From JANQPX01 sp965222015 (GTDB lineage: Bacteria > Pseudomonadota > Alphaproteobacteria > Geminicoccales > Geminicoccaceae), in contig CBDCTL010000022.1 in the NCBI GenBank assembly GCA_965222015.1, positions 496,001 to 560,000 on the forward strand: a stretch of DNA of 64,000 bases, in the 5' to 3' direction. Below the pieces are notes generated by a model that was given only the letters and a program-made list of their open reading frames with translations, made no database searches and was not told the DNA's origin. Below, piece after piece: positions 43,727 to 52,600 of this stretch (position 1 is its first letter; each line of letters begins with the position of its first letter). The translations under genes and the position numbers were made by a program.

Positions 43727-44683
43727 CTAGTCGGCCGCTTCGGTCTCGTCGTCGCCTTGGGCCGGGCGCGATCCGTGATGGTGGTGGCCATGGTCGTGGT
43801 GATGATGGCCGTCCGTGCCGATACCCTCGACATGGTGATGATGGCCTTCCTGCGGCGCACCCACCGACGCCTCATGGCCGATGATCTGCTCGCGATATTT
43901 GCAGAGCATGCAGTTCATGTCGACGTCACCCCGCTGAATGCCCTCGATCCGCTCGACGAAGGCGTCGACCACCAGCGGCTGGCTGTCGAGATAGCCGGCC
44001 TTGACGAACTCGATCCCGGGATGACGTGCGGCGACCTCGTCGGTCTGATCGAAGATGCGGCGCACCAGCACGCCGGTGAAGAGAAAATACGGAAAAACCA
44101 CGATCCGTCGGAAGCCGAGCTTTGCCGCCCGCTCCAGAACCGCGTCCACCCGCGGATGGGCCACGCCGCTGTAGCCGACCTCCGCCCAACCGACGCCCGT
44201 GCCCTCCCACAGCATGCGAGCGAGCTTGCAGACATTGCCGTTGGCGTCCGAATCCGAGGTGCCCCGGCCGATCACCGCAAGCAGCGTCTCCTCAGGCGGC
44301 ACGTCGCCGCCGGCCTGGGCCAGCGCCTCGTCGACACGGATCTTGGACGCCTTCAGCAGCTTCGGATCGATGCCGAGATCGCGGCCGAATTCAATCCTGA
44401 CGCCGTGCTCATGGGCATATTCGTTGAGTACTGACGGCACATCGTTCTTGACGTGGCCGGCCGCAAACAGCATGCCAGGGACCGCCAATATATGATCCAT
44501 ACCTTGCTCGCGAAGACTGTCCAGACCATCGCGGATGACGGGATGTGCAAATTCGAGAAAGCCGCTGGCCACCGGCAGATGCGGCAGACGTTCGCGGATG
44601 CGGGCGACCAGGCGGTTGAATTCGTCGACCGCGCCCACGTCCCGGGAACCGTGACCGCAGACCATCACACCGAGCTTGCCCAT
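43727..44683 (-). CDS. cbiX: CbiX-type sirohydrochlorin cobaltochelatase with His-rich tail
   Basis: A 318-residue long-form CbiX. The first domain starts VMVCGHGSRDVGAVDEFN with the metal-binding His, and a second half-domain has RRIVVFPYFLFTGVLVRRI. Near residue 260 is MNCMLCKYRE, the MxCxxC type known to hold an iron-sulfur cluster in CbiX. The C-terminus has clustered histidines (HHHH groups), likely cobalt storage or delivery. CbiX inserts cobalt early, into sirohydrochlorin, whereas CobN in this same cluster inserts it late. It heads the minus-strand run of methylase genes. Confidence 0.88.
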   Translation of the reverse strand: MGKLGVMVCGHGSRDVGAVDEFNRLVARIRERLPHLPVASGFLEFAHPVIRDGLDSLREQGMDHILAVPGMLFAAGHVKNDVPSVLNEYAHEHGVRIEFGRDLGIDPKLLKASKIRVDEALAQAGGDVPPEETLLAVIGRGTSDSDANGNVCKLARMLWEGTGVGWAEVGYSGVAHPRVDAVLERAAKLGFRRIVVFPYFLFTGVLVRRIFDQTDEVAARHPGIEFVKAGYLDSQPLVVDAFVERIEGIQRGDVDMNCMLCKYREQIIGHEASVGAPQEGHHHHVEGIGTDGHHHHDHGHHHHGSRPAQGDDETEAAD

Positions 44684-44796
44684 CGATTCTCACCCCCTCG
44701 ATCCGGCCGGCGCCGCTGCTTGGGCCCGGGCACGGCCTGGATACCAGTCCCGATGGCCGTGAACAAGCGATGGTTTGTCGCAAATATGATCAATCA

Positions 44797-44819
44797 CAGA
44801 TGTAACGCCGCTACATCTG
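44797..44819. promoter_or_regulatory. Perfect 8-bp inverted repeat between cbiX and cobD
   Basis: CAGATGTA and TACATCTG flank a 7-bp centre (ACGCCGC) in the 159-bp region between the divergent cbiX and cobD genes. It lies 24 bp before the cobD start and 114 bp before the cbiX start. An AT-richer stretch precedes it. It is a good candidate operator, or the base of a small hairpin. No regulator can be named. Confidence 0.5.
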
Positions 44820-44842
44820 GCACGCGGGCTGGGTGACGGGCG

Positions 44843-45811
44843 TTGTTTCTTCTGGACGGACTCCTCTACGCGCTGCTGCTCGCCATCGTCATCGATCGGC
44901 TGATCGGCGATCCGCCTCCGCTCTATCGCCATCTGCCGCATCCCGTGCAGATCATCGGCTCCCTGATCACCGATCTCGAACGCAGGACCTTCGGCAAGGT
45001 GGCGACGGCGAGCGCGCTGTTCCGTCAGGGCAGGATGCTGACGCTGATCCTGGTCGCGTCGACCTTCGTCATCGGTCTTTTGATCCAATGGCTCTGCCTG
45101 CTGCTCCCCTTCGGCTGGGTGCTGCTCGGGATCCTGATGAGTGCACTGATCGCGCAGATGAGTCTCGCCGAGCATGTGCGCGCGGTCGCCGACGGGCTGG
45201 AAACGAGCCTCGGGGAAGGCCGGGATGCGGTCGCGCAGATCGTCGGGCGCGATCCGGACGAACTCGACGAGCACGGCGTCGCCAGATCCGCGATCGAATC
45301 GCTCGCCGAGAATTTTTCGGACGGCGTGACGGCGCCGGTCTTCTACGGCTTTCTCCTCGGTCTCCCGGGCATGCTCGCCTACAAGGCCATCAACACCGCC
45401 GACAGCATGATCGGCCACAAATCGGAACGCTATCTCCACTTCGGCCGGTTCGCCGCAAAGCTCGACGACGTCGTCAACTGGTGGCCGGCGCGGGCCTCGG
45501 CGATTCTGCTCACGCTCGGCGCCCGCATCATGCCCGACGCCTCCTTCTCCCGCGCCTGGCAGACCGTCAGCCGGGATGCCGAGCGGCACCGTTCGCCCAA
45601 TGCCGGCTGGCCCGAAGCCGCCATGGCCGGCGCCCTCGACATCAAGCTCTCCGGCCCTCGCTCCTATCACGGCAAGACCAGGGACGAGCCCTGGATCGGC
45701 TACGGTAATCCCGACCTGACCTCCGAGGACATCGACCGGGCGCTACGCCTCTTCTGGTATGCCTGCACGATCATGACGGCGTTCGTGCTGGTGACGGCGC
45801 TGATCTTCTGA
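44843..45811 (+). CDS. cobD: Adenosylcobinamide-phosphate synthase (CobD/CbiB)
   Basis: A 322-residue membrane protein with about five helices. AIVIDRLIGDPPPLYRHLPHPVQIIG near the start, the SLAENFSDGVTAPVFYGFL loop and INTADSMIGHKSERY are diagnostic. It attaches aminopropanol (phosphate) to cobyric acid. The start is a TTG at 44843, the only suitable one in frame. It abuts the end of cobQ with no spacing, in convergent orientation. Confidence 0.9.
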   Translation: MFLLDGLLYALLLAIVIDRLIGDPPPLYRHLPHPVQIIGSLITDLERRTFGKVATASALFRQGRMLTLILVASTFVIGLLIQWLCLLLPFGWVLLGILMSALIAQMSLAEHVRAVADGLETSLGEGRDAVAQIVGRDPDELDEHGVARSAIESLAENFSDGVTAPVFYGFLLGLPGMLAYKAINTADSMIGHKSERYLHFGRFAAKLDDVVNWWPARASAILLTLGARIMPDASFSRAWQTVSRDAERHRSPNAGWPEAAMAGALDIKLSGPRSYHGKTRDEPWIGYGNPDLTSEDIDRALRLFWYACTIMTAFVLVTALIF

Positions 45812-47287
45812 TCAGGAAACCGGTAGCCCGGCGATGCGCGCGATCGCCGCGACGTCGAGATGCCGCTCGATGTGATCGGCGAGACGATCGAGCGTGTCGT
45901 CCACCTGCCGCTCATAGCCTACGTCCGACGCCGCGCGTGTCCTGATCCGGTTCAGAAAGGCTGCGCGAAAGCGATCATTCGCGAACAGGCCGTGCAGGTA
46001 GCAGCCCATGATCCGACCATCCCCGGAGACCGCACCTTCCGGCCGACCGTCGAGATCGAGAAACGGGCGGGAAAGCGCTGCCCCCCGGCTTTCGCCGACA
46101 TGCATCTCGTAGCCCTGGACCGCAAGCCCGCTCGCCCGTTCGATGCCCGACGCTTCCTTCAGTGTCTTCCCGCCGGTGAGCACCGTTTCCATGTCGAGCC
46201 AGCCAAGGCCGTCGGCGACGGCGGGCTCACCTTCGATGCCGTCGGGATCGGCGATTTTTTGTCCGAGCATCTGAAAGCCGCCGCAAAGGCCCAGCACGAG
46301 GCCGCGGCGCCGGATATGGGCATGCAGATCGACATCCCAGCCGTTCTGCCGCAACGCCGCGAGATCGGCCAGGGTCGCCTTGGAGCCAGGCAGGATGACC
46401 AGATCGGAGTCGCCCGGCAGCGGCTCGCCGGGCCGCACGAAGACCACCTGGACGTCGGGCTCCGCGGCGAGCGGGTCGAGATCGTCGAAATTGGAAAGCC
46501 TAGGCCATCTCGGCACGGCCACCTTGACGGCGCCGCGCAGGGCGGTCACTCGATCTTCGAGATCGAGCACGTCCTCGGCCGGCAGTTTTTTGGCGTCGTC
46601 GAACCAGGGGAGAACGCCGAGACCGGCCATGCCGGTCCGGCCTTCGATGACGGGATGGGCGTCGTCGAACAGCGAAGGATCGCCCCGGAACTTGTTGACC
46701 ACATAGCCCTTCAGCCGCGCCCGCTCGGCCGGCTCCAGCAGCGCGTGCGTGCCGACCAGCGACGCGATCACCCCGCCGCGGTCGATGTCGCCGACCAGCA
46801 CCACCGGCAGATCCGCCGCCTCGGCGAAGCCCATATTGGCGATGTCGCCCGCACGCAGGTTCACCTCGGCCGGACTGCCCGCACCCTCGACGATGATGAG
46901 GTCCGCCTCGCCCGCGAGCTTTTCATAGCTCTCCAGCACATGCGGCATGAGCTTCGGTTTCAGTGCGTGATAGTCCCGTGCCTGACAAGTCCCGAACATC
47001 CTGCCCTGAACCACCACCTGCGCGCCGATTTCGGTCTGCGGCTTCAGCAGCACCGGATTCATGTGCACGGACAACGGCACGCCCGCCGCCCGAGCCTGCA
47101 GCGCCTGGGCCCGCCCGATCTCGCCGCCATCCGCGGTCACCGCCGCATTGTTGCTCATGTTCTGCGGCTTGAACGGCATCACCGTGATGCCGCGGTTACG
47201 AAAAAGCCGGCAAAGCCCCGCCACCAGCAGTGACTTCCCCACATTGGACCCCGTCCCCTGCAGCATGAGCGAGGCGATGCGTTTCAC
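45812..47287 (-). CDS. cobQ: Cobyric acid synthase
   Basis: A 491-residue CobQ/CbiP. The dethiobiotin-synthetase-like N-terminal domain has MLQGTGSNVGKSLLVAGLC, and the glutamine amidotransferase-like C-terminal domain has the catalytic Cys in LGLCGGFQMLGQ. It amidates side chains b, d, e and g. I favour the GTG at 47287; a TTG at 47323 or the internal ATG at 47266 are alternatives. The upstream sequence belongs to a divergent copy of the dispersed repeat, which makes the true start uncertain. Confidence 0.9.
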   Translation of the reverse strand: MKRIASLMLQGTGSNVGKSLLVAGLCRLFRNRGITVMPFKPQNMSNNAAVTADGGEIGRAQALQARAAGVPLSVHMNPVLLKPQTEIGAQVVVQGRMFGTCQARDYHALKPKLMPHVLESYEKLAGEADLIIVEGAGSPAEVNLRAGDIANMGFAEAADLPVVLVGDIDRGGVIASLVGTHALLEPAERARLKGYVVNKFRGDPSLFDDAHPVIEGRTGMAGLGVLPWFDDAKKLPAEDVLDLEDRVTALRGAVKVAVPRWPRLSNFDDLDPLAAEPDVQVVFVRPGEPLPGDSDLVILPGSKATLADLAALRQNGWDVDLHAHIRRRGLVLGLCGGFQMLGQKIADPDGIEGEPAVADGLGWLDMETVLTGGKTLKEASGIERASGLAVQGYEMHVGESRGAALSRPFLDLDGRPEGAVSGDGRIMGCYLHGLFANDRFRAAFLNRIRTRAASDVGYERQVDDTLDRLADHIERHLDVAAIARIAGLPVS

Positions 47288-47350
47288 GGCATGCCCCAAA
47301 CGCCGGGAGCCAGTGTCAGGCAAGTCAATGAGGTGGTCATACCACCTAGA
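47275..47350. repeat. Copy D of the hairpin-headed repeat, upstream of cobQ
   Basis: On the minus strand the hairpin AGGTGGTATGACCACCT is followed by CATTGACTTG, and about 39 nt after the hairpin by GGCATGCCG. This matches copies A-C with a slightly longer spacer. It lies between cobO and cobQ and runs into the cobQ start. Confidence 0.65.
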
Positions 47351-47960
47351 ATTCGATGCCGAGCTGGGCTTTGACGCCGTCGCGGAAGGGGTGCTTGACG
47401 AGAGTCATCTCGGTCACCAGGTCCGCCGCCTCGATCAGCTCGGGCTTGGCGTTGCGGCCGGTAACCACGACGTGGAGATCGGGGCGCTTGGCGAGCAGGC
47501 CTTCGACCACGTCGTCGATGTCGAGATAGTCTTTTCGGAGCACAATGTTGAGCTCGTCCAGCAGCACAAGGTGTAGGTTCGGGTCCGCCATCATCTTCAG
47601 CGCCTCGTCCCAGGCGGCCTTCGCCGCCTCGATGTCGCGCTCGCGGTCCTGGGTCTCCCAGGTGAAGCCTTCGCCCATGACCTTGACCGTCACCTGATCG
47701 GCGAATTTTTCGAGCATCTGCCGCTCGCCGGTCTCGCGCCGCCCCTTGACGAACTGCACCACGCCCACCTGCCTGCCATGGCCGAGCGTGCGCATCACCA
47801 GGCCGAACGCCGCCGTGCTCTTGCCCTTGCCGGTGCCGGTATGGACGATCAGGAGCCCCTTCTCCTTGGTCTTGGAGGCGTAGATCCGGTCCTTTACCGC
47901 CTTGATCTTCGCCATCTTCTCGCGATGCGCCTGGTTGATGTCGGTCTCGGCTGCGGTCAT
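47346..47960 (-). CDS. cobO: Cob(I)yrinic acid a,c-diamide adenosyltransferase
   Basis: A 204-residue CobA/CobO family protein. The P-loop HTGTGKGKSTAAFGL (about residues 41-55) and the LLDELNIVL and VTGRNAKPELIEAADLVTEM segments are diagnostic. It transfers the adenosyl group from ATP to cobalt. It lies upstream of cobQ on the same strand, with repeat copy D in the gap. Its start is separated from the porin gene by 252 bp. Confidence 0.93.
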   Translation of the reverse strand: MTAAETDINQAHREKMAKIKAVKDRIYASKTKEKGLLIVHTGTGKGKSTAAFGLVMRTLGHGRQVGVVQFVKGRRETGERQMLEKFADQVTVKVMGEGFTWETQDRERDIEAAKAAWDEALKMMADPNLHLVLLDELNIVLRKDYLDIDDVVEGLLAKRPDLHVVVTGRNAKPELIEAADLVTEMTLVKHPFRDGVKAQLGIEF

Positions 47961-48048
47961 GTCATGCTCTCCCCTGGGGCAGGCCGGAAGCTAACGCTCA
48001 TTCGCCCCCCGGTTCAAGAGCGCCGAAGCCGTCCTGCAAATCGGTCGA

Positions 48049-48064
48049 TGTGACCCTATTCACA
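48049..48064. promoter_or_regulatory. Perfect CRP-type palindrome upstream of the porin gene
   Basis: TGTGACCCTATTCACA matches the CRP core TGTGA-N6-TCACA at all ten fixed positions. It lies 148 bp upstream of the porin start and 88 bp upstream of the divergent cobO start. A class III adenylate cyclase is encoded in the same window, so cAMP control is plausible. No CRP gene is seen here. Confidence 0.55.
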
Positions 48065-48212
48065 GTCAAACATGCGGTAATCAGGCAACAGTGCAGGTTG
48101 TAATCGCGCGAACACGCCCATGTGAGTGGCACGTGAACGGATCCTGTCGTGATTTCGACGTGTGGGGGTGCGAAAAACCGGTCGACCAATCAAATAGGGC
48201 AGGGGACCTTCA

Positions 48213-49478
48213 ATGACTTCGACCAGGCACCATCTTCATGGCCGCCAGCTTGTCGCTTCGGCCGTTTCCGCCATCGCACTGCTTTCCCTGACGTCCGGGG
48301 GTGCGAGTGCCGACCAGCACGAGAAGATCGACACGCTGCAGCTTCAGATCAACCAGCTTCAAAGAGAGCTGCAGAATCTGAAGAATCAGGTCGAGGAGAC
48401 GGAAGCGGAAACCGAAGCGCCCGCGGACGAGCGGGTTCTGGGTCCGCGGGAAATGCAGTCCGGCATGGACCAGGTGCGGCTGACCCTTTCCGGCCAGGTC
48501 AATCGCGGCGTCCTCGTGGCCGACGACGGCGACGAGACGGATGTCTTCTTCGTCGACAACGACAATTCCTCGACGCGGATCAGGCTGCTCGGTGATGCGC
48601 GCTTCAACGACGACATCAGCGTCGGCAGCGTGATCGAAGTGCAGTTCGAGAGCAACTCGACAGCCGACGTCAGCCAGAACAATCAGCGCAATGCCGGCGA
48701 CAACAACTTCACGGAGCGCAAGCTGGAGATTTTCGCCGACAGCGCGACCTATGGCCGGCTATGGCTCGGCCAGGGCGACACGGCGTCGAACGGCAGCTCC
48801 GAGGTCGACCTCTCCGGCACCGGCGTGATCGGTTATTCCGGCATCGCCGATTTCGCAGGTGGCATCCAGTTCCAGGAGGACGGCGTTCTCTCCGGCGTCA
48901 CCATCGGCAGCACGTTCAGCAATCTCGACGGACTCTCGCGCGACGATCGTATCCGCTACGACACGCCGGTGCTGAGCGGCGCCAAGCTCTCGGCCTCGGC
49001 GATCGCCGACGATCGCTGGGACGTCGCCCTTCGCTACGCCCGCGAACTGTTCGGCGCCCACGAGTTCGAGACCGCGGTCGCCTATGCCGAGGTCGATGAT
49101 GATTTCGACCAGATCAGCGCCTCGGCCTCGCTTCTCCTTGGCGACATGTTGCCCGGCGCCAGCGTCACCGTCGCGACGGGCAATCGCGATTTCGACGAAG
49201 GTGGCCGCGATGATGCCCAATTCCTCTACGGCAAGCTCGGCTATCTGTTTTCACCTTTCGGCATCGGCGACACTGCCGTGGCGGTCGACTATTACTACGG
49301 CGAGGACATTGCGGCCGACGGTGACGAGTCCACCTCGATCGGCCTCCTGGCCGTGCAGAACGTCGATCGCATCGGCACCGAAGTCTATGCCGGCCTTCGC
49401 AATTACGAACTCGATCGCGGCGGCGCCGATTTCGACGACGTCAACGGCCTGCTGGTGGGTGCGCGGGTGAAATTCTGA
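48213..49478 (+). CDS. Alphaproteobacterial outer-membrane porin
   Basis: A 421-residue porin. The signal peptide (about residues 1-34) ends near GGASADQ. A short coiled coil follows (QLQINQLQRELQNLKNQVEE), then a beta-barrel with alternating strands rich in Asp, Ser and aromatic residues, ending in the terminal phenylalanine expected for outer-membrane insertion (VGARVKF). The N-terminal coiled coil suggests trimer formation. It interrupts the cobalamin cluster; it might serve uptake of cobalt or corrinoids, but nothing in the sequence proves that. Confidence 0.85.
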   Translation: MTSTRHHLHGRQLVASAVSAIALLSLTSGGASADQHEKIDTLQLQINQLQRELQNLKNQVEETEAETEAPADERVLGPREMQSGMDQVRLTLSGQVNRGVLVADDGDETDVFFVDNDNSSTRIRLLGDARFNDDISVGSVIEVQFESNSTADVSQNNQRNAGDNNFTERKLEIFADSATYGRLWLGQGDTASNGSSEVDLSGTGVIGYSGIADFAGGIQFQEDGVLSGVTIGSTFSNLDGLSRDDRIRYDTPVLSGAKLSASAIADDRWDVALRYARELFGAHEFETAVAYAEVDDDFDQISASASLLLGDMLPGASVTVATGNRDFDEGGRDDAQFLYGKLGYLFSPFGIGDTAVAVDYYYGEDIAADGDESTSIGLLAVQNVDRIGTEVYAGLRNYELDRGGADFDDVNGLLVGARVKF

Positions 49479-49636
49479 TGACGCCGCAGCATCTGGCCGT
49501 CGCCGTGCTGGTGTCGCTGCTCGGCGCCTGCGCCGCCGGCGAGCCGCGCGAGCCGACCAAGGTCGTGGACGAGATCCGGGAAGGCCCGGGCGTGTTCTCC
49601 GGCGAGGACGGCGAGTTCGTGATCTACCGGCGCTGA
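49478..49636 (+). CDS. 52-residue lipoprotein overlapping the porin stop codon
   Basis: The ATG overlaps the porin TGA (ATGA). The protein is MTPQHLAVAVLVSLLGACAA and then a polar stretch ending FVIYRR. A lipobox (LLGAC) with Cys18 marks it as a lipoprotein, giving a mature chain of only 35 residues. The tail is acidic (VVDEIREGPG and SGEDGE). Overlap with the porin gene indicates translational coupling, so it may be a small accessory lipoprotein of the porin. Its end overlaps the end of cobN by 13 bp. No known family recognised. Confidence 0.75.
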   Translation: MTPQHLAVAVLVSLLGACAAGEPREPTKVVDEIREGPGVFSGEDGEFVIYRR

Positions 49637-52600
49637 TCGGCGCTTTCGATCGTCCCGTCACCGGCTTTCGGCGTCAGGGTCGAAAGCCGGTGATGCACGT
49701 CATTCGCCCGCGGCCGCCAGAGCCCGCGCTCGATCGCTTCCTGAAAGCGCCGCGCGATCTCTTCCAGCGCGTCCGGGTTCTCGCGCTCGATGAAATCCCG
49801 CACCTCGTCGTCCGCGAGATAGGCGTCGTACAGCGCATCGAAATGGTGGTCCTCGACCACCCGTGACGTGGCCGCGAAGGCAAAGAGATAGTCGACGGTC
49901 GCCGCGATCTCGAACGCGCCCTTATAGCCGTGGCGCATCACGCCAGCGAGCCATTTCGGGTTGGCCGCACGCCCTCTCACGACCCGGCCGATCTCCTCCT
50001 TCAAGGTCCGAATGCGCGGGCTTTCCGGCCGGGAATGGTCGTTGTGATAAATCGCGGGCTGCTCGCCGGACAGATGCCGCACGGTCGCCGCGACGCCGCC
50101 CTCGAACTGATAGTAATCGTCGCTGTCGAGTAGGTCGTGCTCGCGATTATCCTGATTGTGCAGGACCAGCTCCACCGCCTCCAGACGCCGCTCGAAAAGC
50201 CCGTGCTCGGCAGCGCCCTCCACCTTCGCGCCATAGGCATAGCCGCCCCAGGCGACATAGGCTTTCGCCAGATCCTCGTCCGTCTTCCAGCCGCGCTCGT
50301 CGATCAGCGCCTGCAGCCCCGCCCCATACGCCCCCGGCTTCGACCCGAACACCCGATAGGACGCGCGGCGTGTGGCAGCGGCCATATCGTAGCCTTGGGC
50401 CTGGAGCTCTGCCTGATCGGCCTCGACCCTTGCCCGGATCGGATTGAGGTGAAGGGGCTCGTCCATGTCGGCGACCTCGCGCACGGCGCGGTCGAAAAGC
50501 TCGATCTGCGCGGGGAAGGCGTCCCGAAAGAAGCCGGAGACGCGAAGCGTTACGTCGACCCGCGGACGATCCAGCAGATCCACCGGCAACACCTCGATGC
50601 CGGTCACCCGGTGGGAAGCGTCGTCCCAGACCGGGCGCGCGCCGATCAGCGCCAGCGCCTGCGCGATGTCGTCGCCGCCGGTTCGCATATTAGCCGTGCC
50701 CCAGGCGGACAGCACGACTGTCCGCGGCCAGTCGCCCTCGTCCTGCAGATAGCGCTCGATCAGCAATTCCGCCGACCTCCGTCCGAGATGCCAGGCGGCC
50801 GGCGTCGGCACGGCACGGCTGTCGACGGAAAAAAAATTGCGCCCGGTCGGCAGCACGTCCAGCCGCCCCCGCGTCGGGGCCCCGGCGGGGCCGGGCTTGA
50901 CGAAGCGGCCGTCGAGGCCCGCGAGAAGGTTCTCGACCTCCGCCCGGCCGCTCGCTTCGATCGCCGGCCGGATGCGTTCGCGGATCTCGCGCAACACCAG
51001 CAGCGTCTCGGTCCAGCGACGATCGACTTGCATCTCCTCCGACACCAGCGCGCGCGCCAAAAGCTCCAGCCGCTCGACCGTATCCCCGACACTACGCCAG
51101 GTGCCGCCGGCACCTGGTAGACTTGCCAGAGCTCGAGGCTTCGGTCCGTGCCAAGTGTTGGAAAAATCGCAGTCGAGGGGGTCGAAGGTGGTGGTGAGAC
51201 GGAGATCTCCGGCGAGGGCGCGCAGGATGGAGGCGTCACCGCCGAGGCCGTCGCCGCGCGGCACGCGCACCAGGGCGACCAGCAGATCGGTCAGCTGATC
51301 GCCGTCGGGCGCACGGCCCAGAATGTGCAGCCCGTCCCGGATCTGCAGCTCCTTGATCTCGCAGAGATGATTGTCGAGTGCCGCGAGCGCATCGTCGGGA
51401 TCGGCGTCGCGCGAAAAACCGAGATCGACGTCGAGGCCGAGCCGACGGCTCTCCGCCAGGATTTCGCCGCGTAGATAGGTGACCCGACGCGGGTCGACGC
51501 CCACCGCCTGGTAATACTCGTCGACCAGCCCCTCCAGCGCCGCGAACGGTCCATGGCTCTCCGCGCGGGTCATCGGCGGCGTCAGATGATCGACGATGAC
51601 CGCCGCCGTTCGCCGCTTCGCCTGGGAGCCCTCGCCGGGGTCATTGACGATGAAGGGATAGAGATGGGGAAGCGGACCGAGAACCGCTTCGGGAAAACAG
51701 TTTTCGGACAGCGCCAGCGCCTTGCCCGGCAGCCATTCCAGATTGCCGTGCTTGCCCAGATGGACGATCGCCTGGGCGCCGAACATCCGGCGCAGCCACA
51801 CGTAAAAGGCGAAATAGGCGTGGGGCGGAACCAGATCCGGATCGTGATAGCTGGCGACCGGATCGATGTTGTAGCCGCGCGCGGGCTGAATGCCGACGAT
51901 GATGTTGCCAAACCGCAACAAAGCAAGTTCGAAGGCATTGTGGACGACCTGTGGATCCTTTTCCGGCGATCCCCAGCGTTCCTCGACCTTCCGCTGCACG
52001 TCCTCTGGCAAGGAATTGAAAAATCGTCGATATTCGTCGATCGGAAGCTTGATCTCGGATGATTTTCGCCGGTTTTTATCGAGATTGTTCGTAACGCCCG
52101 TCAGAAGTTTGTCCACAAGCATGCGGCCATCGCCGCACCATGCGCCGAGGTCGTAGCCCGCCGAGCGCAGCGCGTTCAGCAGATCCGCAGCACTTTCCGG
52201 CGTGTCGAGACCGACGCCGTTGGCGATCCGGCCGTCCTGGTTCGGGTAATTCGCCAGCAGGACGACGATCCGGCGCTCTTCAACTTTTACGTTACGAAGG
52301 GCCGTCCAGCCGGCGGCGAGCCTGGCGACGAACGCGACCCTGTCCGGCACCGGCCGGAGCCCGACGACATCGACTTCCGTCCGCTCGTCGAAGCGCAGCT
52401 TCTCCTTGAACGCTACGGCGCGTGAAAAGACACGGCCGTCGATCTCCGGCAAGACCACGCTCATGGCGAGATCGCGTGCGGACAGGCCGCGCGTGCCGTC
52501 GGCCCAGGCCTTCTCGCTGCCGCCGGCGAACGCGATCTGCAAGACGATGCGGTCCTCGCCCTCCAGCGGTGTGGCCGCGGGCGCGCCCGGCCGGGAGAGG

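Noticed and set aside
47961..48212. Cobalamin riboswitch upstream of cobO, and likewise at 44684-44842, 36495-36651 and 55057-55171
   Set aside because: I looked for the B12 box and the GCCACTG element on both strands and found neither; most of the gaps are also short for this riboswitch class.
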